The notes: generated by a model from the sequence alone, not told the origin. A stretch of DNA of 64,000 bases from Komagataeibacter diospyri (GCF_006538165.1 NZ_BDLU01000014.1:124001-188000); one strand, 5' to 3'. Counted from the first letter of the stretch, positions 17,827-27,272 are shown. Numbers and translations are program-made.

Positions 17827-19216
17827 CTGGCGTGTGGGGGTCATGCTCCTCATGTCCCTGCTGTGCGGGTGCAACCTGGCTCCGCGGTACAGGAAACCGG
17901 CATTACCCGATATTCCCGCCACATTCAGGGAAACCGGGCCATGGACCCCGGCACGGCCCGCGGACGCCATGCAACGTGGCGCGTGGTGGACGGTCATGGG
18001 CAATGACGATCTGAACCGTCTGGAAGACGGGATCGAACACGGCAGCCCGCAACTGGCGGCGGCCGTGGCGCGGTATGATCAGGCGCGTGCCCTTGTCCGT
18101 CGCGCGCGGGCCGAATTCTTTCCCCAGATCGACGCGACCGCCAGCGCACAACGCGAACGTGCGCTGTTTCCCGCCACGGGCAATTATTACGAATACCGGG
18201 ATTACGCATCCGGTGGCACCGTATCGTGGGAGCCGGACATATGGGGACGCATCCGTAATCTGGTCAGGGCGGCGCGGGCCAATGCGCAGGCAGGTGCGGC
18301 GGATCTGGCAGCGGTCCGGCTCAGTCTGGAAGGGGAACTGGGAGATGACTATTTCCAGTTGCGCGGGCTGGATGCGCGCATCAACCTGCTGCGGCAGACC
18401 ATGGCGGCCTATGAGGCGGCGCTGGACCTGACCACGAAGCGTTTTGTCGGTGGGGCAGCGAATGAACTGGATGTCGGCCGCGCCCGGACCCAGCTGACCA
18501 CGACCCAGTCCCGGCTTGAACAGCAGGTGGCCGACCGTGCCCTGATCGAACACGCCATTGCCGTGCTGATCGGTGCGCAGCCTTCGACCTTTTCCATCCC
18601 GTCCGCCACCGACCTTCCGCCCGTGCCGGTCATTCCCGTCACGGCCCCGTCCACACTGCTGGAACGCCGGCCGGATGTGGCGGTGGCGGAACGGCATATG
18701 GCTGCCGCGAATGCGCGGATCGGAGTCGCGAGGGCTGCATTTTTTCCCAATATCACGCTGGGCGCGAACGCAGGTTCGGAAACCACGACCAGCGCCCTTG
18801 CATCGGCCGGGACGGGTATATGGGCGCTGGGTCCGGCGCTGGCGACACTGGCCATATTTGATGGTGGCCGGCGGTTCGCCAACCTGGCCGTAACCCATGC
18901 GGAATATGCGCAGGCGGCTGCGGATTACCGGCAGGCGGCGCTGAACGCATTCCGCGAGGTAGAAGACCAGCTGGCCCTGCTGAACCATCTGGCGAACGCC
19001 GCCGCACGACAGGATGAGGCCGTGAGTGCCGCCACACGTACCGACCATCTGGCAACCGTCCAGTATCGGGAAGGGGCAGTGGATTACCTTCAGGTCGTCA
19101 TCGCCCAGACGGCTGAACTGCAGGCACGCGAAGATCTGATTACGGTCAATACGCGACGCCTTGTCAGCGGGATCGACCTTGTCCGCGCCATGGGGGGCGG
19201 GTGGCTGAACAGGTGA
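17816..19216 (+). CDS. Outer-membrane channel lipoprotein of RND system (NodT/OprM family)
   Basis: This 466-residue TolC-like factor carries a lipoprotein signal with lipobox LCGC (MLLMSLLCGCNLAPRYRKP). It has two outer-membrane-efflux (OEP) repeats, with SWEPDIWGRIRN in the first and LLERRPDVAVAERHMAAANA and VARAAFFPNITLG in the second. These are classical NodT-family markers. It is the third gene of the efflux operon; its start lies inside the fusion-protein gene and follows a gcgaggg Shine-Dalgarno. Confidence 0.92.
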   Translation: MAPDWRVGVMLLMSLLCGCNLAPRYRKPALPDIPATFRETGPWTPARPADAMQRGAWWTVMGNDDLNRLEDGIEHGSPQLAAAVARYDQARALVRRARAEFFPQIDATASAQRERALFPATGNYYEYRDYASGGTVSWEPDIWGRIRNLVRAARANAQAGAADLAAVRLSLEGELGDDYFQLRGLDARINLLRQTMAAYEAALDLTTKRFVGGAANELDVGRARTQLTTTQSRLEQQVADRALIEHAIAVLIGAQPSTFSIPSATDLPPVPVIPVTAPSTLLERRPDVAVAERHMAAANARIGVARAAFFPNITLGANAGSETTTSALASAGTGIWALGPALATLAIFDGGRRFANLAVTHAEYAQAAADYRQAALNAFREVEDQLALLNHLANAAARQDEAVSAATRTDHLATVQYREGAVDYLQVVIAQTAELQAREDLITVNTRRLVSGIDLVRAMGGGWLNR

Positions 19217-19293
19217 TACTGCCCGCCGTCAGGGAAAACAGGCGGATTTCCGCCGGGTATTACGGGGCAGGGAATATTTTTTAAAAACATATC

Positions 19294-19339
19294 CCGATAT
19301 ATCTTGACGTAAGATATATCGGAACGTATATCGGTAAGC
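19294..19339 (+). promoter_or_regulatory. Promoter with perfect palindromic operator of the PadR gene
   Basis: A perfect 12-bp inverted repeat, ccgatatatctt (19294-19305) and aagatatatcgg (19311-19322), is split by gacgt. A -35-like TTGACG (19304-19309) lies in the palindrome. Seventeen bp later is a -10-like TATATC (19327-19332), which leaves only 7 bp to the ATG at 19340. There is no Shine-Dalgarno, so a leaderless mRNA is likely. The repressor probably binds here and blocks its own transcription. Confidence 0.7.
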
Positions 19340-19939
19340 ATGAAACACAGAAACAGACACGCAGGCGGTCGTAACCGCCAGACTTTCTCCCCCGAAGGCA
19401 TGGCCGGTGGGGGGGAACCCCGCCGCCATCATGGTCGCGGTGGACATCATGGTGGTGGTCGCCGGGGCGGGCGTCACCGGCTGTTCGATTATGGCGAGAT
19501 GCGGCTTCTGGTCCTCTCCCTGATCGCGGAGAAGCCGACCTACGGCTACGAACTGATCCGTATGATCGAGGAAAAGTTCGGTGGCAGCTACGCCCCCAGC
19601 CCCGGCGTGATTTACCCCACGCTGACCTGGCTGGATGAAGCGGGTTACGCCCGGATTGTCGAAGCTGATGGCCGCAAGAACTACCACATTACGCCGGAAG
19701 GCGAGGCGTTCCTGAACGCCAGTCGCGCGGCCCTTGATGAAATCCTGTCCCGCGCCGCGACAGGTGCGACAGAGGGCAGGGGCGGCAGGAAGAATGTTCC
19801 GATGCCGGTCATGCGGGGCATGGAAAACCTGCGCACGGCGCTGCGCCTGCGGCTGCGTAACGGTGGCCTTGATACGGATGCCGAGGAAAAGATCGCCACC
19901 CTGCTGGATGACGCCGCCCGGGCGATCGGGCAGGTCTGA
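19340..19939 (+). CDS. PadR-family repressor with His/Gly-rich N-terminus (YqjI-like)
   Basis: This 199-residue protein has a His/Arg/Gly-rich N-terminal tail (EPRRHHGRGGHHGGGRRGG, about residues 26-44) before a PadR winged-helix domain (LLVLSLIAEKPTYGYELI, then PSPGVIYPTLTWLDEAGY). A C-terminal dimerisation helix follows. This build resembles E. coli YqjI, a nickel-responsive PadR repressor of a ferric-siderophore reductase and of itself, so metal sensing is plausible. The palindromic operator overlapping its promoter suggests autorepression. It lies 123 bp after the efflux operon and could control it, but that is not shown. Confidence 0.85.
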   Translation: MKHRNRHAGGRNRQTFSPEGMAGGGEPRRHHGRGGHHGGGRRGGRHRLFDYGEMRLLVLSLIAEKPTYGYELIRMIEEKFGGSYAPSPGVIYPTLTWLDEAGYARIVEADGRKNYHITPEGEAFLNASRAALDEILSRAATGATEGRGGRKNVPMPVMRGMENLRTALRLRLRNGGLDTDAEEKIATLLDDAARAIGQV

Positions 19940-20238
19940 AACCGGTATCGTCCTGGCCGGGTAATCATCAGGTTAGGAAATACTTCCCATAATCCTGCCA
20001 TGTATTAGGTCTGTTCCGTACAGGAAGACATGGCGTGATTTATGAGTGATCCAGTCCAGGCCACTCAGTTTCCAGAATATACAGCGATATCTGGAATATT
20101 TTCCGGAATAATCCTGCCTCATAAATCCTGATGATTTTTGCGCAGGATATTCCTGATGCTTTTTGTTACATCATCCGGCCTTACATTTTTTGTCATATGA
20201 CACAATGTTTAAACGGTCGAATTAAAGGATATCATATT
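19940..20238. other. Spacer between PadR and Gly-rich genes
   Basis: About 300 AT-rich bases without a gene. A stem-loop is visible around 19998-20034 (gccatgt ... acatggc with inner ctgt/acag arms), possibly a terminator-like structure without a T-tract. The last 60 bp (tttttgtcatatgacacaatg) probably hold the promoter of the Gly-rich gene. Confidence 0.3.
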
Positions 20239-20664
20239 ATGAAGCGTTCCATTCTTTTCGCACTTGCTCTTGGCGCCTCCCTCCCGCTGGCAGCACATGC
20301 CCAGTCCGGGGACTGGAATCAGGGTGGTGAACAGGGCGAACATGGTGGTCGTGGTGGCCATGGCCATCACGGTGGTCGCCATGGCGGCGGCGAAGGCGGC
20401 CAGGGTGGCGATTCCCAGGGCGGTGACCGCAACGGTGGCGAGCGTGGTGATCGCGGCGGTGAAGGCCGTGGCGAAGGTCGTGGTGACCGCAACGGTGGCT
20501 CTGGCGAGCGTGGCGGCTGGGGCGAACATGGCAACCGCGGCGGCGACAGCCAGAACGGCAACCGTGGTGGCGAAAGCCAGAATGGCGGCTGGGGTGAACA
20601 CGGCGGCGGTGGTCGCGGTGGTGACCACAACGGCGGCTGGAACCAGAACAACAGCTCCAACTGA
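20239..20664 (+). CDS. Secreted Gly/His/Asn-rich low-complexity protein
   Basis: This 141-residue protein has a signal peptide (MKRSILFALALGASLPLAAHA, cut before QSG). The mature part is almost wholly built of Gly-Gly-X steps with Arg, Asp, Glu, Asn and His (for example HGHHGGRHGGGEGGQGG). No family is recognised. The His-rich start resembles the His/Gly tail of the nearby PadR protein, so metal binding in the periplasm is a possible role, by inference only. aaagga lies 10 bp before the ATG, and a strong terminator follows. Confidence 0.65.
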   Translation: MKRSILFALALGASLPLAAHAQSGDWNQGGEQGEHGGRGGHGHHGGRHGGGEGGQGGDSQGGDRNGGERGDRGGEGRGEGRGDRNGGSGERGGWGEHGNRGGDSQNGNRGGESQNGGWGEHGGGGRGGDHNGGWNQNNSSN

Positions 20665-20681
20665 TTTCCGCCCCACAACGG

Positions 20682-20714
20682 AAGGCCCGGCTTATTGCCG
20701 GGCCTTTATTTTAT
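20682..20714 (+). terminator. Rho-independent terminator
   Basis: A perfect 10-bp stem, aaggcccggc (20682-20691) and gccgggcctt (20697-20706), with loop ttatt is followed by tttattttatt. Confidence 0.88.
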
Positions 20715-20772
20715 TATGGGCAGGCGTAATCATATCGCACCCATGAAAAGAAATAAGACAGGGGACGGGACC

Positions 20773-22137
20773 ATGCCATCAAGACGGGATTTCATGGGGG
20801 GCATGGGTCTTGGCGCGCTTGTGGCGCTGGGTGCGGTTCCTGTACATGCCGCCATGGCCGCGAAGCCTGCTTTTCGTGCAGGAAGCGGGCGGGCGGATAT
20901 CGTGTTTCCGGCCAGCCAGTTTCCCATTGACGGGTTTACCGGGCAGCATGATCCGCTGGCCGTGCGTGTCCTGCTGCTTGATGACGGGACAACACGGCTT
21001 GCCATTGTCGTGGTGGACCTGACATCCATCTTTGATGACCTGATAACCGCGATCAAGGCCACTGTGACGGATGTCGCAGGCATTGCTGCCCCCAATATCA
21101 TTGTCAGCGCCAGCCACACCTTTTCAGCGCCGCATGTATTCGCGGCGGGGCAGACGCCGCCGGGTACGGATATGAAGGCCAATGCCGCTGCATGGCAGGC
21201 AGTCATACAGGCCGCGCGTCAGGCCGCGACGCGGGCCTTTGCAATGCGACAGCCCGCGCGTCTGGGCGCGGGCGTGGGGACAAGCCGGGTCAGCGTGAAC
21301 CGTGATGTGTGGACACCGTATGGATGGTGGCTGGGCGCGGATGACGCGGGCGATACGGACCCGACCGTAAGCGTGCTGCGCATTGACCGGCTGGATGGCA
21401 GGCCGCTGGCGGTCATGACGAATTTTGCCGTGCAGTCCTCGGTCATGGACGGGTCCGTATCCAGCACGGGCGGCAGGCTCATGACGGCGGATCTTGCCGG
21501 TGCTGCGATGCGGCATGTCGAGGCGCAGTACGGCCCTGACGCGACTGCCCTGTTCGTGGTGGGGGCGGCAGGCGATCAGGCACCCTATCTTCAGGCCAGC
21601 CGTCCCGTCGTGAATGCGGATGGACAGGCAGGCCGGATTGACATTCACGAAGCCGGCTTCGCGATTGTTGACCTGCTGGGCGCGCGCCTTGGCGCACAGA
21701 TCGTCGATGTGGCGGGGAAGATCAGGACTGCCGATATGCCGACACTCGACATCCGGCGTGAAAACATACAGGTGGCGTCGCAGGCATTCCCGCCACGGAC
21801 GGGTCGCGCCACGGGGCCTGTCACCACTTTTGCCTATACGGCCGGGTCACCGGTTTCGCTGCCGGTCGTGCTGGTCCGTATTGGCGACCTGGCGCTGGTG
21901 GGCGTGCAGCCGGAACTGGCGGCCGGCCTTGGTGCACGGATCCGCGACCATTCGCCCTTTGCGCATACCATGGTGGCGACTATGATCGATGGCGGGGCCA
22001 AATACATGCCCGATGCGCGGAGCTATGACCGCTATACCTACGAAGCACGGAGTTCGTCCTTTGCCAAAGGGGCAGGGGAAGCGGCCTGTGCGCAGATCGC
22101 GGCGCTGCTGAAGCAGGCCCGGCCCGCCACCCGCTAA
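20773..22137 (+). CDS. Tat-exported neutral ceramidase-like protein
   Basis: This 454-residue protein starts with a twin-arginine signal (SRRDFMGGMGLGALVALGAV). The mature part follows the N-terminal catalytic region of neutral/alkaline non-lysosomal ceramidases: AGSGRADIVFPAS, LAIVVVDLTSIFD, and IIVSASHTFSAPH in place of the usual ASHTHSGP block. A hydrolase acting on an amide or ester lipid outside the cell is plausible, but the second metal-site His is Phe, so activity is uncertain. The ATG at 20773 follows aggggacggg. It ends just before the cobalamin riboswitch. Confidence 0.7.
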   Translation: MPSRRDFMGGMGLGALVALGAVPVHAAMAAKPAFRAGSGRADIVFPASQFPIDGFTGQHDPLAVRVLLLDDGTTRLAIVVVDLTSIFDDLITAIKATVTDVAGIAAPNIIVSASHTFSAPHVFAAGQTPPGTDMKANAAAWQAVIQAARQAATRAFAMRQPARLGAGVGTSRVSVNRDVWTPYGWWLGADDAGDTDPTVSVLRIDRLDGRPLAVMTNFAVQSSVMDGSVSSTGGRLMTADLAGAAMRHVEAQYGPDATALFVVGAAGDQAPYLQASRPVVNADGQAGRIDIHEAGFAIVDLLGARLGAQIVDVAGKIRTADMPTLDIRRENIQVASQAFPPRTGRATGPVTTFAYTAGSPVSLPVVLVRIGDLALVGVQPELAAGLGARIRDHSPFAHTMVATMIDGGAKYMPDARSYDRYTYEARSSSFAKGAGEAACAQIAALLKQARPATR

Positions 22138-22174
22138 CGGCTGCCAGCGGGCATGGGGCGCGGGACCATCCGGG

Positions 22175-22531
22175 TTGACAGGACCGCCCCGCACGATCAG
22201 AACCGTGCCGACGGTTCCCCCTGCGGGGGGATTAAAAGGGAACGGAGTGCGGGTTACGATCCAATGCTCCGGCTGTCCCCGCAACTGTAAGCGGTATGTC
22301 CTTGCATTACCGGATGTCATGGTCCGGGCCACTGGAAACTGCGGTTTTCCGGGAAGGTTGTGCAGGATGCCACGCCGTGAGCCAGGAGACCTGCCGTCAT
22401 GATGGTTGCGACCGGGAACTGTCGGGCGGGGTGTCCTGACGGTGTGGTGTCACGGGCCTTCCTGCGGATCGGAAGCCGTGTGGCGACACGCTCTCGTGGC
22501 AACGATGATGTGACCGCGAGACCTGAATTCC
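22175..22531 (+). promoter_or_regulatory. Cobalamin riboswitch controlling btuBFCD
   Basis: The aptamer spans about 22205-22400. It shows the conserved cobalamin elements in order: ggttcccc, gggattaaaagggaacg, gctgtccccgcaactgtaagcgg (the B12 box region, 22272-22294), the ccactgg and gatgccacgccgtgagccag blocks, and gacctgccgtca. TTGACA at 22175-22180 is a possible -35. Downstream, tctcg (22492-22496) can pair with cgaga (22517-22521) just before the btuB ATG, which suggests a translational expression platform that hides the ribosome site when cobalamin is bound. Confidence 0.95.
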
Positions 22532-24631
22532 ATGATCCTTTTTCGGAATCTGCTGATTGCTTCTACCACACTGGTAACAATGGGCGCCTGTGTGGCGCGC
22601 GCCGATGATCTGTCCAGACGGGACATGCCGCAAAAGCAGCCCGCCAACCAGTATGCTGTCCAGAACAGGAAATCGAAAGCTGTTGTTTCGCTGGACAACA
22701 CGGGCCTTCCTGAACTGATCAGCGTCAGTGCCGCCCGTCGGTCGACAAAGGTGGATGATATCGGCACCAGCATGACCATCATCACCGAAAAACAGATCCA
22801 GACCCAGCAGCGGCGCAGCCTGACTGATATCCTTGCACGCCAGCCGGGCCTGAACGTCGTGCAGACGGGTGGCCCGGGTGGTACCTCGTCCATTTTCATG
22901 CGTGGCAATAACGCCAACGAGGTCAAGGTCCGCCTTGATGGCATGGATATCAACGACGGCAGTTCCTCGACCGGCATGTTTGACGCGGGCGCGTTCGTGA
23001 CCGATGGCATGGGCCGGATCGAGATCCTGCGCGGTCCGCAGAGCGGCCTGTACGGCGCGGACGCCATGGCCGGCGTCATCGATATCACCACAGCGCAGGG
23101 GCAGGGACGATTCAGGCCGTTCGTCCGGATCGAAGGCGGGGGGTATGGGACATTCAACCAGACATTCGGCGCGCGCGGCAGCAGGGGGCGATTTCATTAT
23201 AATGTGGAATTCTCCCATTACCGCATGAACGGCTTCCATAATATTCCGTCCTATATCGAACGCTACTACGGCGCGGACCGGCAGCAGCGCCATGAAGGCA
23301 ACCGGAATGACAACCGTGGCGTCAATATCCGGCTGGGTTATGATGTCACCCATAATTTTGACCTGGGACTTACGGCGCGGCTGATACAGGACAACAATCA
23401 TTCCTATTCGGTGTATGACCTGCAGAGCGAAAATCTGTACGGGGATAAAGGCGTGCGGGAACAGACCACCCAGAACGAGGCCATCGTGCGCGGCACGGCG
23501 CATCTTGTGTCGTTCCACGGACTGTTCGATCAGGTGCTTGGCCTTGGTTACATGACCAACCGCAACCGCTGGACGGAAACGGGCACAGCTTACGGCAGTC
23601 CGATCAGTCCCGACCCTGATTATTACCGTTCCAGCCGGATGAAGGTGGACTGGCACGGCACGTTCAATTTACGGCAGTATGGACAGCTTCTGATCGGGGC
23701 CGAACATTTCCACGATACGTTCAATACCAGCCATACGGCGTCCAGCATGTGGGACAGCGGATATGATACATCCGCCAGCATGGATACGACCGCAGGCTAC
23801 GGGCAGTATCAGGGCAACTGGCACCATATCCTGTATGGCGCGGCCAATATCCGTTACGACGCCAATTCGCGTTATGGCAACCATGTGACATGGCGCGTGG
23901 CCCCCGCGATCCATGTGCCGGGAACCGGGACCATCATAAAGGCCAGTGCCGGTTCGGGTTTTCATGGTCCATCGCTGTACCAGCTATTCGCCAGCCAGGT
24001 GGGGGCCGGTTATTCCGAAAAAGGCAATCCGGACCTGAAGGCGGAACAGCTGGTCGGTTACGATGCAGGGGTGGAGCAGAAGCTGCTGCATGATAGCCTG
24101 AATTTTGGCGCGACATGGTATGACAGCCGCGTCCGGAACCTGATCCAGTCCTCGCTTTCGATTGATTCGGCATACGACTATAATTACTCCTATGCCAATG
24201 TGGCAAAGGCACGGATGTACGGTGTGGAAGCATTCGTGAACTGGAAGGCGCTGCGTGGTCTGGAATTTAACCTCAGCTATACCTGGACCCATGCGCGGGA
24301 TGAAGCAGACCACAACGAACTGCTGCAGCGTCCCCAGCACAAATTCAATTTCAACACGACATGGACCCCCATCCGCGACCTGACATTTTCGGGAAACATC
24401 CTGTATACCAGCGGCTGGCGCGGCCTGCCGGTCATTGGCAGCGAGACATGCAGCACATGTGCCAAAGGGCATGGGTATTTTACTATCGACGTGGCCGCAA
24501 ATTACCAGATCAACCGTTATGTGTCCGTCTACGCCCGCGCCGACAACCTGCTGGACCACCAGTTCGAGGACCCGATCGGCTACCTGCAGCCCGGTCGCGC
24601 CGGTTACGGCGGGTTCATGCTGAATTACTGA
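22532..24631 (+). CDS. btuB: TonB-dependent cobalamin receptor
   Basis: This 699-residue outer-membrane receptor imports corrinoids. It has a signal peptide ending VARADD, a plug domain (VDDIGTSMTIITEKQIQ to IEILRGPQSGLYGADAMAGV, residues 75-185), and a 22-strand barrel ending in the usual aromatic C-terminus (GGFMLNY). The riboswitch upstream and BtuFCD downstream fix the substrate as cobalamin/cobinamide. It ends 1 bp before the btuF start, as expected for one operon. Confidence 0.95.
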   Translation: MILFRNLLIASTTLVTMGACVARADDLSRRDMPQKQPANQYAVQNRKSKAVVSLDNTGLPELISVSAARRSTKVDDIGTSMTIITEKQIQTQQRRSLTDILARQPGLNVVQTGGPGGTSSIFMRGNNANEVKVRLDGMDINDGSSSTGMFDAGAFVTDGMGRIEILRGPQSGLYGADAMAGVIDITTAQGQGRFRPFVRIEGGGYGTFNQTFGARGSRGRFHYNVEFSHYRMNGFHNIPSYIERYYGADRQQRHEGNRNDNRGVNIRLGYDVTHNFDLGLTARLIQDNNHSYSVYDLQSENLYGDKGVREQTTQNEAIVRGTAHLVSFHGLFDQVLGLGYMTNRNRWTETGTAYGSPISPDPDYYRSSRMKVDWHGTFNLRQYGQLLIGAEHFHDTFNTSHTASSMWDSGYDTSASMDTTAGYGQYQGNWHHILYGAANIRYDANSRYGNHVTWRVAPAIHVPGTGTIIKASAGSGFHGPSLYQLFASQVGAGYSEKGNPDLKAEQLVGYDAGVEQKLLHDSLNFGATWYDSRVRNLIQSSLSIDSAYDYNYSYANVAKARMYGVEAFVNWKALRGLEFNLSYTWTHARDEADHNELLQRPQHKFNFNTTWTPIRDLTFSGNILYTSGWRGLPVIGSETCSTCAKGHGYFTIDVAANYQINRYVSVYARADNLLDHQFEDPIGYLQPGRAGYGGFMLNY

Positions 24632-24632
24632 C

Positions 24633-25469
24633 GTGAAGGGGGTTATGGCGGGCATTGTCGCGGGCCTTCTTGCCTGTGCCCCGATCGTGCGGGCGCAGTC
24701 ATTGCCGCGCGTGGTGTCGCTGAATGTCTGTACCGACCAGCTGCTTCTGCTGCTGGCCGGACCCGGTCAGATTACGGGAGTGACGCCGCTGGCGCGCGAC
24801 TGCTGGAATGCCGTATTGTGTGAACAGGCGCGGCAGGTGCCCGTCCTGCGCCCTACGGCGGAAAATGTCGTGGCGTCCCACCCCGATGTCGTGCTGGGCG
24901 GGACCTATACGGCAGCCGTCGCCATTCAGGCGGCGCGCGAGCAGGGCGCGCGGGTTATCGTCCTGCCGCCAGCACGGGCACTGGCGGATATTCCCGACCA
25001 GATCATGGTGGTGGCGAACGCCATTGGCGCGCGCAGCCGGGGACGGGCACTGGCTGGGGATTTTGCCCGCCGCCTTGCATCCCTTTCAGCCGCTCCCGGC
25101 CCCACCGACCCGACAGCGGCAATTTATGCCGCCAATGGTTTTGTCACCCATGCGGGCTCGCTGCCGGACGACGTTCTGGCCCATGCGGGCCTGCGTAATT
25201 ATGCGACTGTGATGGACCGGCAGGCATCCGCCCGCTTTTCCATGGAATTGCTGATTGCGCATCCACCCGACCTGCTGGTGCTTGACCGTTCGGGGCAGGG
25301 CACGTCCCTTGCCCAGTCCATGCTGGACCATCCGGCGCTGAAACAGGCGTTTGCCGGGCCGCACCGTCTAGATCTGCCCTCACGGCTGTGGTTGTGTGGC
25401 CTGCCACAGACGCTGGACAGTGTCGCCCTGCTGCATGCCGCCCGCGACAGACTTGGAACCGTCCGGTGA
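24633..25469 (+). CDS. btuF: Periplasmic cobalamin-binding protein
   Basis: This 278-residue solute-binding protein of the TroA/BtuF clamshell class has a signal peptide (LLACAPIVRAQ). It is followed by PRVVSLNVCTDQLLLLLAGP and VLRPTAENVVASHPDVVLGG, both typical of BtuF/FepB proteins. It delivers cobalamin from BtuB to BtuCD. The GTG at 24633 is used because it keeps Lys2 in the signal peptide; ATG 24645 is possible but too close to the aaggggg ribosome site. The stop overlaps the btuC start (GTGA). Confidence 0.88.
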   Translation: MKGVMAGIVAGLLACAPIVRAQSLPRVVSLNVCTDQLLLLLAGPGQITGVTPLARDCWNAVLCEQARQVPVLRPTAENVVASHPDVVLGGTYTAAVAIQAAREQGARVIVLPPARALADIPDQIMVVANAIGARSRGRALAGDFARRLASLSAAPGPTDPTAAIYAANGFVTHAGSLPDDVLAHAGLRNYATVMDRQASARFSMELLIAHPPDLLVLDRSGQGTSLAQSMLDHPALKQAFAGPHRLDLPSRLWLCGLPQTLDSVALLHAARDRLGTVR

Positions 25470-26473
25470 AACCTGCCCGTAGCAACCTGTTACTGAACAT
25501 CATGCTGCTGGCGGCGGTAGCGGGCCTGTCCGGTGCGTCGCTCATGTGGGGGGAAACCCGCATCATGGCCGTGCATGCGCTGGCGGACCTGCTGGCGGGG
25601 CGGCATACCGCAGGGGCGATTATCGTCGGGCAGTTGCGCCTGCCGCGCATGCTTCTTGCCATCATGGTTGGCGGGACGCTGGGCCTGTCGGGGGCGGTGT
25701 TGCAGGGATACCTGCGCAATCCGCTGGCCGATCCCGGTATTCTGGGGGTGTCGGGTGGAGCGGCGCTTGGGGCGGTCAGCGTGTTCTATACCGGCCTCAT
25801 GCAGGTTTCCGTCGCGGCCCTTCCGCTGGGTGGGCTGACGGGTGCGCTGTGTGCGGCAGTCGTGCTGATGGGGCTGGTGGGGCGTGGTGGCACGCTGGTG
25901 CTGCTGCTGGCGGGGGCGGCGCTCAGCAGTCTTGCCGCGGCTTTGACCGCGCTGGTGCTGAACCTTGTGCCCAGCCCGTACGCGTCTTTTGAAATCATGC
26001 ACTGGCTCATGGGATCGCTGACGGACCGAACCTTTGCCCATGTCTGGATCTGCCTGCCGGGTGTCGTGTGTGGCACGCTGCTCATGCTGTCGGCCGGGCG
26101 CGTGCTGGATGCGCTGACATTGGGCGAAGACGTGGCGGAAAGCCTTGGCTTCCGACTGCATGGGATGAGGGGCGTCCAGACGCGTATCGTGCTGGGGGCG
26201 GCACTGGCCGTGGGGTCGTGCGTGGCGGTTGCGGGCGCGATCGGTTTCGTGGGGCTGGTGGTGCCGCACCTGTTGCGGCCACTGACGGGGTATCAGCCGT
26301 CGAAGCTGCTCGTACCGTCCTTTCTGGGGGGAAGCCTGCTGCTGCTGGGGGCGGATATGATGGTGCGTCTGGTAACGGTGGGGACCGAACTGCAGCTTGG
26401 CGTGCTGACGGCGCTGGTGGGTGCGCCGTTTTTCCTTGCCCGTGTCATCATGCTGAAAAGAGGCGTGTCATGA
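25466..26473 (+). CDS. btuC: Cobalamin ABC transporter permease
   Basis: This 335-residue FecCD-family permease has about ten membrane helices. The family blocks RLPRMLLAIMVGGTLGLSGAVLQG, NPLADPGILGVSGGAALGA, LGEDVAESLGF and GFVGLVVPHLLRPLTG are all present (the first is 24 residues around 25634-25710; only its pattern matters). It starts at a GTG that overlaps the btuF stop and ends in ATGA overlapping btuD, so the three genes are translationally coupled. It acts as a dimer in the inner membrane with BtuD. Confidence 0.92.
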   Translation: MKPARSNLLLNIMLLAAVAGLSGASLMWGETRIMAVHALADLLAGRHTAGAIIVGQLRLPRMLLAIMVGGTLGLSGAVLQGYLRNPLADPGILGVSGGAALGAVSVFYTGLMQVSVAALPLGGLTGALCAAVVLMGLVGRGGTLVLLLAGAALSSLAAALTALVLNLVPSPYASFEIMHWLMGSLTDRTFAHVWICLPGVVCGTLLMLSAGRVLDALTLGEDVAESLGFRLHGMRGVQTRIVLGAALAVGSCVAVAGAIGFVGLVVPHLLRPLTGYQPSKLLVPSFLGGSLLLLGADMMVRLVTVGTELQLGVLTALVGAPFFLARVIMLKRGVS

Positions 26474-27228
26474 CCCTGCTGCAGGCATACGACATTTCAT
26501 TCAGGCGTGGGGACCGGGCTGTTGTTTCCGGCGCGTCCCTTACGCTGGCGCGGGGGCGGGTTATTGGCCTGATCGGACCGAACGGGGCGGGGAAAAGCAC
26601 GTTCATGCGCATGCTGGCGGGGTTGCTGGCACCCGATTGCGGGCAAATCACCCTTCTTGGTCATGACATGAACCGGATCACCCCAATAATACGTGCCCGG
26701 CAGCTTGCCTTCGTGCCACAGCAGGGTGAACTGCCGCCGCCCATGCCCGTGCGCACGATGGTGGGACTGGGACGCCTGCCGCACGGGCAGGTGAACGGAC
26801 ATGCCGTCCATCATCCGGCGGTGGCGGGTGCCCTTACGGCTACTGGCCTGCTGGAGTTGAGCGCGCGCCCGGCCACGGACCTGTCCGGCGGAGAGCGCGC
26901 GCGCATGAACCTGGCCCGCGCGCTGGCGACCGACACGCCGGTCATACTGGCCGATGAACCGATTGCGGCACTGGACCCGGCGCATGCCCTGTCGATGATG
27001 CAGCTTTTCCGCCAGCAGGCGGGGCAGGGAAAGGGGATCGTCATCGTGTTGCATGATCTGGTGCTGGCAACCCGGTTCTGTGATGAACTGGTGCTGATGG
27101 ACAATGGCGCCGTCATCCGTCATGGCCCGGCCACGCAGGTGCTGGATGATGACATCATGCGCACGGTTTACGGGGTGACGGCCCGACGGGTGGACGGTGC
27201 CGTCCTGCCATGGGCACTGTGCCGCTGA
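26470..27228 (+). CDS. btuD: Cobalamin ABC transporter ATP-binding protein
   Basis: This 252-residue ABC ATPase shows Walker A GPNGAGKST (about residues 36-44), Q-loop FVPQQG, signature LSGGERARMNLARAL, Walker B VILADEP and the switch His in VLHDLVLA. It energises BtuC. No cobalamin biosynthesis or cob(I)alamin adenosyltransferase gene is linked, so the operon is uptake only. A T-rich terminator follows 45 bp downstream. Confidence 0.92.
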   Translation: MTLLQAYDISFRRGDRAVVSGASLTLARGRVIGLIGPNGAGKSTFMRMLAGLLAPDCGQITLLGHDMNRITPIIRARQLAFVPQQGELPPPMPVRTMVGLGRLPHGQVNGHAVHHPAVAGALTATGLLELSARPATDLSGGERARMNLARALATDTPVILADEPIAALDPAHALSMMQLFRQQAGQGKGIVIVLHDLVLATRFCDELVLMDNGAVIRHGPATQVLDDDIMRTVYGVTARRVDGAVLPWALCR

Positions 27229-27272
27229 GCGCTGACACATGGTTTCAGTGATGTGGCAGCGGCCTTGACCGG

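Noticed and set aside
20209..20676. Long Ala/Thr/Val-rich frames on both strands over the Gly-rich gene
   Set aside because: They are products of the GGN-repeat codon pattern read in other frames; only the frame with a signal peptide, ribosome site and terminator is supported.
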